This document shows positions 37,414 to 48,257 of a DNA stretch of 64,000 nt, in pieces. The notes below the pieces were generated by a model that saw only the letters and a list, made by a program, of their open reading frames with translations, did no database searches and had not been told where the DNA came from. The position numbers and the translations under genes are program-made. The DNA lies in assembly GCA_027886185.1 (NCBI GenBank), contig WOAB01000056.1, forward strand, positions 15,934,001 to 15,998,000. Direction: 5' to 3'. Within the stretch, counting starts at the first letter, position 1, and each line of letters opens with the position of its first letter. Source of the DNA: Rheum nobile (taxonomy: Eukaryota; Streptophyta; Magnoliopsida; Caryophyllales; Polygonaceae).

Positions 37414-37786
37414 AGTGCTTATTACCTTCTGCTAGTATGTTGTTGATTTGGGTGTTACCCAGTCTTTCGTTTTGGATAGTTGTGTAGTAAGTTAAGTTGT
37501 GTGTGCAACGAGGTTGTGAACCTTTTGTTGTAACTCTTCTTATATATGAACCTTTGGTTTATACTAAGTTAGTGTTTTGTTGCTTGGTATGGGATGAGGT
37601 CTCATGTTCGAGACTCACCAACAACCTCTTGGAGATGGCTGCCTATTAATTAGGTGGAGCTACCAAGGATGGGTTGAGATAGATGGACAACGGCTCATGG
37701 CAACAGTGGACGCTGGAAATGGCTAGGCCTGGGCTCGGAGCCACTAGTGGGCCGTCTGTGAACCATGTAGTGGGCTGGTCCAAGAT

Positions 37787-38817
37787 TGATGAACCCTCGG
37801 ATCTATGAAGCCTCTGTGCAAGAATTTGCTCTTGTCGTGGAAGAAAGTGGCCGATCTCCAAGGATGAAGAACAAGTCACTTTTCGGCGAAAATGGAACTT
37901 GTTGTGGGTAACGATGGCAAACGATTGTATGGAAGATGGATTGTGATGGTTAAGCACTCTCTTATGTTTAGATTTGACACACTAAACACAAGAAAGAGAC
38001 CTAGAGGGATTTGAGATGTAACGCACTCTAATCTCTCAAGGGGTTTCAATTTGATTTGACTCACAAATTGAAGAACAAAGAGAAAACTCTAAAAACTGAA
38101 ATACTCTGATTTTGATCTGAATTCAACGTCCCAAACACAAAGCCAAAATGTTTGTCTAAGTAACCTAGCCAATTCGGTTACCAAAAGAAAATAAAAGAAA
38201 GTAATTAAAATAAGCCACTAATGCTAATCACGTGCCCACCTTCTAAACACACTTAATGGGCAATTTTAGGGAATTAAAATAAAGCCTAAAAATGTCTTAA
38301 ACCACAAGATTAAACCGGAATTAAAATCGGACTTCAATTGAACTTCACTTGGGCATTTAACCCGGATGGGTCGCCAGCGCCGAGAAACCCGGAGAGGGAC
38401 TCAAGGCATAGGACCAGGCTGGGCTCGGTTTGGCTCGGCACTTCTCGAGCCATTAGACCTCCCTGGAGCTGGTGGTGAAGTGGGCCAGCTCGGGCTCGGG
38501 TGATGGTGCCAGGTGTAGGCTCGGGCCTATGCTCCTTCCCACGCGCGGCTGTGAATCTAGGGCTTGACCTAGGGCTCGACAAATGTTGCATTGGCTCGGC
38601 ACCTTGGGCTCCAATGATCTAAAGTGACACTTTGGGAGCTGTGGGAGTCTTGGTAGCCGAGAGAAGTGGAGGATTGTCGGGTGAAGTCGCCATGTGGTCC
38701 GCCGCGACATTAGGGTTTGCCGGCTCGGAATTAGGGTTTGCCTTGTCCTCGGCACTTGGCAATATGGGCTCCTCTTGAATGGTTGGTGCTTCACTGGCCA
38801 TGAGCATAGTCATATCA
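37787..38817 (-). repeat. Divergent LTR of a related gag-pro element (element B)
   Basis: Aligns over its whole length with the element A LTRs but is clearly more diverged and 1031 bp long. Its outer end reads TGATGAACCCTCGG instead of TGTTATGCCCTCGG. The protease reading frame again runs into it. No duplicated target sequence can be paired for it. Confidence 0.85.
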
Positions 38818-41180
38818 TCCTCCCTCCCTTGAAAGGGATTCGACCTCGAATCCAGCTCGTCAAGGTCTTCATCTCCTTCCATGCAGTGGCTTTCCTTATG
38901 TGGGACGCCTCCTTGACCTACAATAGAACTACTAGAAAACCTATGCAACACCACATCCTCCTCATTAGTAGGGTTAGTCTCATAAAATGTAATGAAAGGT
39001 GGAGGACATGCAATGAATGTAGGCATAGAAGGCTTGGCCAAGAGCATATGATGCGAAGCACCACCTTTGCTTCCAATTGCCACCTTCTTACCTTGGCTTT
39101 GCTCTATGTGTTGGCCAGCCTTTCTTTGCTCCCTAGCCACATGGTCAGCTATGATTTCATGGGGCATCATAGGATATAGAGTGATTCTTTTACTATTCAT
39201 GATAAAAGAATACTCATTTGTCACCCCTTGATGGATGACACCCCTATCAAATTGCCATGGTCGGCCTAGGAGAAGGTGGCATGCGGTCATGGGCAAAACA
39301 TCACACACAACCTCATCCACATATTCTCCTATAGCAAACTGGACGGTGGCTTGGTCCTTGACCTTAAGGGGCTTGTCGGAATTCAACCAACAAAGTGTGT
39401 AGGGTTGCGGGTGAGAAGTGGTCAATAGATTGAATCTACTCACCACTTCTTGATCAATCAAGTTGCAACAAGAGCCACCCGCAATGATGACACTACACAC
39501 CTTTCCCTTAATGGTGCACCTAGTGTGAAAGAGAGTCTCACGTTGACTAGGTGCACTAGGACTTTCCGAGATGGTTAGTGCTCTTTTGACCAAAAAGCAC
39601 TCACCCTCGGCGGCCACAACATGCAACTCCTCTAAACCATCCTCATTCTTAACAAGTTCTTCTCATTCATCCTCGGACTCAATGTCCCCTATAGTGTTGA
39701 GAAGAACTTGCCTTTTTGAGGGGCAATCCTTGGCAAAATGGCCATGACCGAGACACTTAAAACACTTAAGATCCCTAGCTCGGGTCTCTCCCTCATTTCG
39801 TTGGGTTTGATCCGGAGTAGGGGCCTCTCTTCTAGGGTGACTTGAGTTGTCACTCCTAGTGGGTTCTAAGCGTCTTGGCATAGGTTGTGGCCCCTTTGAA
39901 CCACTTGATGAATTTTGCCAAGGCCGTGAGCTTTGAGCTTGGGGGCGCCTTGAATGGAGTGCTTTATATATACGATTAGTATAATGAAACACTTCTTCTA
40001 TAGGGGTCCCTCTAGAGAAGTGTTGCTTGCTCACTATGGCTCGGAGCTCGGGGCTAAGGTTATTAATAAACTTAGAAATAAGATACCCCTCGGGAACCCT
40101 AAGTCTAGACCTAAAGACCAAGGTCTTTAGCTCCATATAGAATTCATCCGGGGTCTTATTCCCTTGCTCTAACAACTCCAACCTCTCATGCACCCTATCC
40201 GAAAAATCTTCCGGGACAAACCTATCTCGGAGAGCTTGCTTGAGGGCTTGCCAAGTAGTGATTTGAGGGTTTCCGAGGTACTCTCGTTCCTCTTTGTCCC
40301 TAAGCCACCATTGGTAAGCAAAACCCTCAAATTTTATGGTCGCTATAGCTACTCGTTGAGCTTCTGAGTAGTTATAGTACCTAAAAATTTGATCGGTCTT
40401 TTGCTCCCAATCAAGATAGATCTCCGGATCACATTGCAAACCAAAGGATTGTACCTCTAATTTGATACCATGAGGCCGTTGTTGATCATATGCATACTCC
40501 TCACGATGGCCTCCATAGTCCTCGTCATAGCCTCCATAGCCTCTTTGGGGTGCGTGAGGCATCCTTCCGCCTTGGTATTGGCCACGGCCTAAACCTCCTC
40601 TTCCCGCCATTCTCCTTCCTGGATCTTGGTACCTATTGTAATCATTCAACATTCCCCTTGGCTCCTCTCTATGGATTGTGCTCGGTCCTGCCATGTTAGT
40701 ACACAAAGGGGGTATACTAGTAGTAATAGGCGCAAAATAAGGAGAAGAAGTATGAGGATTCAAACCGAATTCTTCCCTTGAAATGGTCATGCTCGGTGGA
40801 GGGTGATGGAACCCTTCACGCAAGGATACGTTCGCCAATTCTTGGGCTAGGAGTGGTATGGTTACTTGGACTCCTTGATTGCCAAGTGATGGCTCGGCCA
40901 ATGACAGATTTTGGGCGCCACTCCCTTAGGGCACGCCTTGAGATTGGCTCGGTGATGGGCTGTGGGACAGCCCCCACTTCTCCTCCATGGCTTTCATGAA
41001 GGTAGCTTGCTCATCGCACAAGGCTTGCAAATCTTGGCGAGTTCGCTCTTCGGCTTGACGAGCTCGCTCTTCGGCTTCTTCCTTGGAGGATTGGATAGCC
41101 AAGAATAGGGTCTCCAAAGTAACTTCCGAACCCTCCTTAGGATCTTCCGAGGCCACGTTCTTGTCCTTGGCTCTCACCAT
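38818..41180 (-). pseudogene. Gag-protease polyprotein of the A/B retroelement family
   Basis: A single frame from 41180 (MVRAKDKNVASEDP) to beyond 38818. It has a helical N-terminus (SKEEAEERARQAEERTRQ), a Gly/Arg/Tyr-rich linker, the gag core (YLDWEQKTDQIFRYYNYSEA, QWWLRDKEEREYL, ALRDRFVPEDF), one zinc knuckle CFKCLGHGHFAKDC and a gypsy-type protease (VCSVIIAGGSCCNLIDQEVV, LPMTACHLLLGRPWQF). The protease motif has Ala where the catalytic Asp of D-(S/T/G)-G is expected. In-frame stops are TAA at about 40926 and TGA at about 39663. The frame reads through into the LTR to 38619. No RT or integrase follows, so it would depend on another element. Confidence 0.88.
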
Positions 41181-42130
41181 GACTTCCTACACACAAGAAA
41201 AATCCAAGCACAACAGCCCACAAGATGGAAGACAACAAGTGATCTCTAAGCTAGTAAGCAAGCTACAAATTCGGTTTAAACCAAAGAAAATTCGCAACTT
41301 TTACTAGCTCAAAAATTTAGGTTAAGGTAGGGCTGTCTAAATGCTCAAAGTGACCCAAAGACAAGATAAAAGTGCACCACAACTCAAAGTAATCCTTGTG
41401 CTAAGTCCATAACTTTCACAACACTTTGCAAGTACTTAGCCTTGAAATTCTTTTACAAAAGTTGAGTGAACAATTTGGCCGAATAACAACAATGAGCAAC
41501 TTCACAAAATAACAAAAGGATGACAGATTTTAACACAAGATATCAAGCTTTGAACAACCACTTTTCCAAGCCAAGTGTTTTTCCGGTTGTTTTTATGGCT
41601 TGACTCTTCCGGTTTTTGCTTTTTTCTTTTGATTTTCGTCTCTTTTTTTTGATGAACAATAAAACAACTTAACAAGCTGTAAATACAGAAAATGAAATCG
41701 GAATCAACAATTAGGAATTGCAAGACTGTTCCTAAATTGATTAAATGCCAAATACAAATAAAAATGACTCAAATTTAACTAAACTAAATGCAGCTAATTA
41801 GGGTACGGCTGGTTGATGAAAATTGAAGGCCGAAATTTGAATTTCAAAGGCATGCAACAACTTCAATAACAAACCCTAAAATCTAGGAAAAGATACTAAC
41901 CACTCCCCCTAATGATGCACGGCTGATTTCTTCTAAACAAACTGCAAAATCTCAACCTTCCTCCCTTCAATGCAGACTCAAGACACGGACTCAATCACAC
42001 AAAGAATAAAGCACACGAAATCCTAAGGACAACTAGAGATGCAACCATGCAAGGCACGAAATGGAGAGCAAGTAAAGTTCCGATTTTTCCTATGATTTAA
42101 AGCCAAATTTAGAGCAAATACTTACTTAGA
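41181..42130 (-). other. Leader of element A between primer site and gag
   Basis: About 950 bases without a convincing reading frame. It lies between the primer-binding site and the gag start and probably contains packaging signals, though none can be pinpointed. Confidence 0.6.
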
Positions 42131-42142
42131 TCTGATACCAAA
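42131..42142 (-). promoter_or_regulatory. Primer-binding site of element A
   Basis: Minus strand TTTGGTATCAGA directly after the LTR end, the methionine-tRNA type of primer site. Confidence 0.8.
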
Positions 42143-43167
42143 TGTTATGCCCTCGGATCTATGAAGCCTCGGTGCAAGAATTTGCTCTCGTTGTGGAAGA
42201 AAGCGGACGATCTCCAAGGAAGCAAGACAATGGCACTTTTCGGCAAAAGTGGATCTCAAGGTGGGTGACGATGGGAACGATTGATTTGGATGATGATTGT
42301 GATGGATAAACACTCTCCTAAGTCTAGATATAACGCACTAGACAAAGCAAAGCGATCGAGGGAAATTTGAGATGCAACTCACTCGAATCTCTCAAGGCAA
42401 AACAACTTGATTTGACTCACAAGTTGAAGAACAAAAGAAAGCTTTTGAAAACTGAAAATACTTCTGATTTTGATTCAATTCAACGTGTTCAACAACAAAG
42501 CCAAATGTTTGCCTAAGTAACCCTAGCAATCGGTTACTAAGAAAAATTAAAAGAAAATCACTAAATTAACCCACTAAGGCTAATCACGTGCCCATCTTCT
42601 AAACTCCACTAATAGGCATTTAAGGAATTAAAAATAAAGTCTAATAATGTTTAAAAACCACAAGATTAAAACCGGAAACACTTCGGAATTCAATTGGGCT
42701 CCATTTGGGCTTTTAACCCGGACGTAGCTGTCGGCGCCGAGAAACCCGGAGAGGCCTCCAAGCATAGGAACAGGCTGGGCTCGGTTTGGCTCGGCACTCC
42801 TTGAGCCACTGGACCTCCCTTAAGCTGGTGATGCTGCAGGTGAGCTCGGGCTCGAGTGATTGTGCCAGGTGTGGACTCGTGCCTATGCCCCTCCTCTCGT
42901 GCGGCCGCAATTCTAGGGCTTGACCTGGGGCTCGGCAAAGGTTGCATTGGCTCGGCACTTTGGGCTCCATTGATCTGGGGTGAATCCATGGGAGTTGTGG
43001 GAGCCTTGGTGTCCGAGAGAAGTGGTGGGTTGCCGGGAGAAATCACCATGTGGGCCGGCGGAGTATTAGGGTTTGTCGGCGAGAATTTAGGGTTTGCCCT
43101 AGCTTCGGTTCTTAGCGACATTGGTTCCTCTTGAATGGTGGGTACCTCACTGGCCATAGTCATATCA
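42143..43167 (-). repeat. 5' LTR of element A (right)
   Basis: 1025 bp, pairing with 22032-23056. It contains an open frame from 43150 to 42690 (MTMASEVPTIQEEPMSLR...), the same Pro/Ser-rich tail that ends the protease frame at the other LTR. Here the frame is joined by chance to PMD sequence upstream. Confidence 0.92.
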
Positions 43168-43172
43168 ACACG

Positions 43173-43430
43173 TAGTCCCAACAACACTGCAACCTCTTGC
43201 AGTGTAATCGTCGTCTCACCCACAACCAAGTGATATGTGTGGGTCTCAGGTCTCCATCTCTCGACCAATGTTGTAATAAGGTCCATATCATCGTAAAAAA
43301 TAGCGATCCAAGGCGATTTATGCAATAAAACTTAGCACGTCGAACATAGTCTACCATTCTCTCGTAAGGCGGAAACCACCGCCGAATGTGTTGTCTGGGT
43401 GTCAGAGCTATCGTTCTCTACACATACACA
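43173..43430 (-). pseudogene. Plant mobile domain gene, N-terminal half
   Basis: The minus strand reads HIRRWFPPYERMVDYVRRA, then after a frameshift LITTLVERWRPETHTYHLVV and GETTITLQEVAVLLGLRV, the classic PMD N-terminus. It stops at the element A insertion and continues at 22031. A partial gypsy LTR starts about 50 bases upstream (43481), so the gene's own start is not preserved here. Confidence 0.88.
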
Positions 43431-43480
43431 CATTAAAGGTATATATATGTAAATTTGAACAAGATGCACAATCAATTAGT

Positions 43481-44303
43481 TATAACACCCCCGACTTATG
43501 TTGGTAGTGCCACACACTAGTGGCCTGAGACTTAAAAGTCCAAAGTCACCCTAGGCTTTAATTTGAACAATTATGCTTAAATACAATTATAACAAAGAGT
43601 AAATAGCAGAAGACTTGTGAAAAGAATACTCAATCTTTTATTAAAATTCCCCTCGTAAATTAAGAAGGCTAATTTTACAAAACAATATGAAGTTACAACG
43701 GAAGACTTATATAAACCCTATTATATTAATTAAGAAGAGTAAATCGATACTAAACAACTTCAAAATAATATTACTCTAAAACACAACCTTCAACTGCGTC
43801 TTCAATTTGTTACTTCAAGGTAGTTTGATACCAACAACTGATGTGCCGTATAGGGACGGATGACACTAGCCAACCATGCAAGGAAAAGAAACGGTTGATT
43901 AGTCTAATGAAAGACTATGCAATGGTATTTATGTGAGGTTTTGTGTAGTAGAATATAGTTATTACCTTTGTTTCTCGAATAATACTCGATAAGGTATATA
44001 AGTACTATACTTCTATTGAAACATAGAAAAGATATGATTCAAGAGAATACTCCAATGAAATTGAGTCTTATGGGAATTATATGTATTTGTTTAGGCAAAT
44101 TTAAAATTATCACAACAAGAATTTAAAAATGACTCATTTGACTATTTGGGTCCCCAACCAACCTCACCGCATAATGAGAATTCAGATTGGAAAGGGGACT
44201 TACTTTAGACAGGAGCCCGAGCGGTTTCCACGTTGTACTTCTCGCCCGAAATATATTAATTATGTGCATAAAAGCGCTTATCTTATTTAATTCCAAAACA
44301 TGC
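43481..44303 (-). repeat. Truncated gypsy LTR, same family as gypsy 1 and 2
   Basis: Starts tataacaccccc, the reverse complement of a gypsy LTR end. It includes gcatggttggctagtgtcatc-type text (reverse) near 43860 and the gcacataattaatat/ttccaaaacatgca block ending at about 44303, where MULE transposase coding begins. The outer half of the LTR and any body are missing. Confidence 0.82.
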
Positions 44304-47216
44304 AGAAAGAGCTTCGGCTTCTTTGGAGATGTGATCTCAGCAAATGCCACGTACAACACAAACAGGTAAGGAAAAAAAAACTAATCCACATTCATTAGAA
44401 TAGACATGAACAATTACTCTAATGTGGGTGCACCATTTTGTTATAATATGATGCACAGTCTTGCAATGGTGCACAAGCTTTTATACTTTGGTGTACCACT
44501 TGATATACTTTAGTGCACAATTTATTGTGTTATTGGTGCATAGTCTTGTTATGATATTGTGCATAGTCTAGATATAATATGGTGCACAATCTTGTTGTAT
44601 TACACTGCATTGTTTTATGAAGTTATAAGTGTACAATCTTTATATGTTATTGATGCATGTTCTTGATATGATATGGTGCACAAACTTCTTATATTACATT
44701 GCACTATTTATTGTGTTATAGATGCACAATCTTCCTATGGTATGGTGCACAATTTCCTCTATTTAGGTTCACAATCAACGTATATTATGGGTGCACCATT
44801 TTGTTATAAAATGATGCACAATCTTGCAGTGGTGCACTGCACACTTTACTTGTGCTATGAGTGCATACTCTGGTGAGCCACTTGATATACTTTAGTGCAT
44901 AATTTATTGTGTTATTGGTGCACAATCTTGTTATAATATGGTGCACAATGTTGTTGTATTACACTTACACCTGAGCAAACACGGATCCGGGTAGGATACA
45001 TGCCGGGGTTTGACCAAAAGTCATGCCCGGATGGGCGGGCCGAATTCGGGCAACCAAAGGAAAGGGATGGTGAGGCTTCCTGGATCCGCCTGAACACCCG
45101 TAATCGGGTAGCTCGCGGGTCCCATATAGCTCGCGAAGCATGAAAAACCTATTAAAGACGAAACATAATAAATCCAATCTAACGCACAATGCCCACTAAA
45201 AAGTTACAGTTTGTTTCAAAACTGTAGACGTGCCAGTTACAAATCATGTCCAACCAAAATGCCCATAAGAACATATATATGTACAACAATGGTGTTGAAT
45301 AAGGGCTGTTTTAGTTTAAATACTTATTTATTTCTATATATAATTTTAGGGATTTTATTTGATATAAAAACATATTTATTTTATTTATTTTTAAAAATTA
45401 ATTCGGGGTTCCCGGTTGGCCGGGCTATCTGGGCAAAATGGGATAAATATAGTAACCATACCCGCCCATTTATGCGGGCAGGCGAGTGGGCCGGCCTGCG
45501 TTTTGCTTAGGTTTAATTACATTGCACTATTTTTTGAGTTATAAGTGCACAATCTTTCAATGCTATTGGTGCACGTTCTTGTTATGATATGGTGCACAAA
45601 CTTCTTATATTACACTGCACTATTTGTTATGTCATAGATGCACAATCCCTCTGTGGTATGTTGCACAATTTCCCGTGTTAAGGTGCATAATCTAGTTATA
45701 CTATGATGTACAAGTTACTTTATTAGCGATGCACAAACCTAGGAAAAATGATAATAAACTACCTTCTTGTGCAGTGATTGTTAACTGCATTACTAAAATA
45801 CATTTATATGGCAGGTACAACATGGTGTTTGTTCCATTTACCGAGGTCGACAACCACAAAAAGTCCATCACTTTTGCTATAAGGTTGATATTGAAGGAGG
45901 ATGAGGAATCATACGCTTGGTTGTTTGACAACTTCAAGAAGGCGATTGGGGGCATGAACCTAATATATTCATAACTGACCAAGATCTAGGGGTAAAGATT
46001 GCGGTTGAGAATGTGTTCACCCATACTGTTCACTGATTCTGTATGTGGCACATTATGATGAAGGTTCACACTAAGGTCGATATAGATGTGGCAAACAATA
46101 AGGAATTCAGGATGAAGTTCAACAATGTTGTGTGAAATGCTGAGTTGACGAGAGAGCAATTTGAGGAAGAGTGGTTTTCTGTTATGAATCAATTTGAACT
46201 TGAAGAGAAAGCTTGGTTTCAGAGGCTGTTTGATCTCATGCATTATTGGATAGCTTCTTTTTTCAACAATGTGAAGATGAGAGGGTTGCTTAGGACAACA
46301 TCGAGATCAGAAAGCCAAAACAACTTCTTCAATGCTTTCATAGAGACAAGATTAGATATTGTCTAGTTCATGATGTGGTTCAACAATGCAATTGAATCTC
46401 ATAGGCATACACAACACAAACTGGTATTTGAGTCATCCACTTTCGTTCCCATGATGAAGACATTGTTGAAAATAAAGAAGGCTTGTGCATCAATATATAC
46501 CATCAATGTGTTTTTGGAATTACAAAAGGAGATTTTTGCTTATGTATTCTCTTGCTACATTATGGACATAAAAGGGGATGACGATGCTCATATATATGAG
46601 GTGAGGTGTCCCAAGAATACATACTATACTATTCAGACAGTTTTGGATGATGGAGATATTCAATGCACATGCAACAAGTTTGGAATGTGTGAACTCCCTT
46701 GTAGGCACATGTTTTTAATAATGAAGAACATGAGGCTATATACATTACATGAAAATTTTATTTCTCAAAGGTGGACTAAAGATGTTACGCTCAAACCTGT
46801 ATTTGAGATTGATGGTTCTTTGTACGAAGATTGTGCGCATCAAGAGAGAAAAAAATAATCTTGCACGAATTGTTATCAGAGGTGCACAACTTTATCAATG
46901 TTTGGAGAACAACACAAAAGGAATGAGAGACTTGTTGGTTGTGATTAAAGATCATAGATCCTCTTACTTATGTGTCCACAAAGAATGTGCAAGTACTGGA
47001 TCTAGTAAGAGCAAGTTCGAGAGGTTCGTAGGGACAGTGTCGATGGATATCAGTGTGCTTCCTCCTAAGCAAGCACACAACAAGGGCAACGAAAATCGCA
47101 TCATGGGTGGAAAAGTGGCTTCAATGGAACAGACAAAAAAGCAAGAGAGAGTGTGTGCCAAATGCAACCAAAGAGGTCACAACATTAGAACATGCAAGAA
47201 AGTAGCAAATAAATAA
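44304..47216 (+). pseudogene. FAR1/MULE transposase gene (unit 1), N-terminus lost
   Basis: The exon fragment FGFFGDVISANATYNTN ends at 44365 with donor AG/GTAAGG. The intron to 45814 is full of GTGCAC repeats and holds a small transposon. The next exon opens YNMVFVPFTEVDNHKKSI in phase. It continues with the MULE core (ITDQDLGVKIAVENVF after a 1-base shift), ESQNNFFNAFI, the SWIM zinc finger CTCNKFGMCELPCRHMF and the CCHC knuckle CAKCNQRGHNIRTC near the end. Stops at 46034, 46133 and 46364 look like CGA, TGG and CAG changed to TGA/TAG, and an A-run slip lies near 46850. The first catalytic Asp (D-A-T-Y expected) is Asn. The FAR1 DNA-binding region is gone, replaced by the LTR fragment. It is non-functional. 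Confidence 0.9.
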
Positions 47217-48170
47217 ATGTGATGCATAATTCTTTGTGCCTTTGATGCATAAGCAAATATATTTGTGATGCACAATTCTGGGTGTTTATGATGCACAATG
47301 CTTTGTCTTTGTTATGCACAAGACTTTATATTTCGGTGAACAATTTTGTGTGTTTGTGATGCACAAGACCTTGTATTTGTGATGTACAAGACTTTAAACT
47401 TTGGTAAACAATTCTTTGTGTTTGGAATGCACAAGACTTTTTATTCTTCGTGCATGATTTAAGTAGACCCAATGCACAACCCATGTGGGTTAGTGATGCA
47501 CTATCGTTAAAATAGAGGTGCACAAAGTATATATATATACTGTGATGCACAATCCTCTTATTCAGTTTCACAAGACTACATATCCTTGATGCACAATTTA
47601 TATTAAACCAGTGCACATCATATGTGTTTTGTGGTGCATTATTGCTGAAATAGAGATGCACAACATATAGTGATGAACACTATTTTTTACATAGAAACGT
47701 GGTTTAAACGATGTGAATGTTGTGCACCAAGTAATATTTATTTGTGCATCGATAACTATGACATTATGCATTACTGTAAAATGAATATGTGCACATTGAG
47801 TTTTAGTGTAGTATTTTATTATTTATAGTTTGTGCACCACAATATACTATATTGTGTACTACTGTAAGATGATTATGTGTACCACTGTAGGATGATTATT
47901 TACGTCTTTAATTTTTTTATGTAATGTTGTATTTAATGTTTGTGCATCAGGTTTAAAAATGCAACATCATTTCATCATATATGTGTTTTTGATGCACAAA
48001 GGGATTATAATTTTGTGCACATTTATGTGATTTTAATGCAGAATACTTCACTTTTAGTCTGGTGCACAGTTGATAGTGTAAAGATGCACAAGACATTAAT
48101 ACTTACACGCGTTACTCTTTCATTCTGGTGAACAAAAATTTACATTAGTATTGCACAATTTTTCCAAAAT
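44425..48170. repeat. GTGCAC-centred degenerate tandem repeat, left block
   Basis: Units of roughly 26-34 bases with the core GGTGCACAA, e.g. ggtgcacaatcttgttat. They occupy 44425-44957 and 45524-45735 (intron) and 47217-48170 (downstream of the transposase) but not the exon at 45815-47216. Confidence 0.88.
44966..45515. mobile_element. Small hAT-like non-autonomous element in the MULE unit 1 intron
   Basis: A GC-richer 550-bp block interrupts the GTGCAC repeat array. Its ends are inverted: TACACCTGAGCAAAC and, on the other strand, TAAACCTAAGCAAAAC. It is flanked by ATTACACT (44958-44965) and ATTACATT (45516-45523), an 8-bp near-duplication typical of hAT targets. No coding region. Confidence 0.6.
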
Positions 48171-48257
48171 ATATGTTGTTCAAGTTTCATCTAGTTAAAC
48201 TCAAAAAAAATTAACAAACTATTTGACAATATGTTCATTTCCTAACATAACTATTCA

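Larger units (their letters stand above)
33679..37786 (+). mobile_element. Ty3/gypsy retrotransposon 2, 5' part only
   Basis: The 5' LTR runs 33679-35609 (TGTAATATCC to GTGTTATA), with primer site TGGTATCAGAGC from 35614 and gag 36085-37413. It is related to gypsy 1. No protease, pol or 3' LTR follows. The 370 bases after gag (37414-37786) contain nothing I recognise and then abut the divergent LTR at 37787. It inserted into the right arm of the MULE at 33678. Confidence 0.83.
22032..43167 (-). mobile_element. Gag-pro LTR retroelement A with a 14-kb interior block of foreign DNA
   Basis: Outer LTRs 22032-23056 and 42143-43167 are both exactly 1025 bp and nearly identical (three differences in the first ~250 bases). 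They are flanked by TSD ACACG (22027-22031, 43168-43172). Read on the minus strand the LTR starts TGATATGAC and ends GGCATAACA. Removing the block rejoins the PMD coding sequence in frame (LGL/RVDG), so the boundaries are secure. The family encodes gag and protease only; no reverse transcriptase or integrase is seen. The interior 23566-38817 holds parts of other elements. Confidence 0.88.

Noticed and set aside
37414..37786. 3' LTR of gypsy 2
   Set aside because: No match to the 33679-35609 LTR was found; the short gatagttgtgta string resembling the LTR start flank is not extended.
38694..39179. Plus-strand 161-codon frame opposite the protease
   Set aside because: Antisense shadow of the gag-pro frame, with no recognisable domain.
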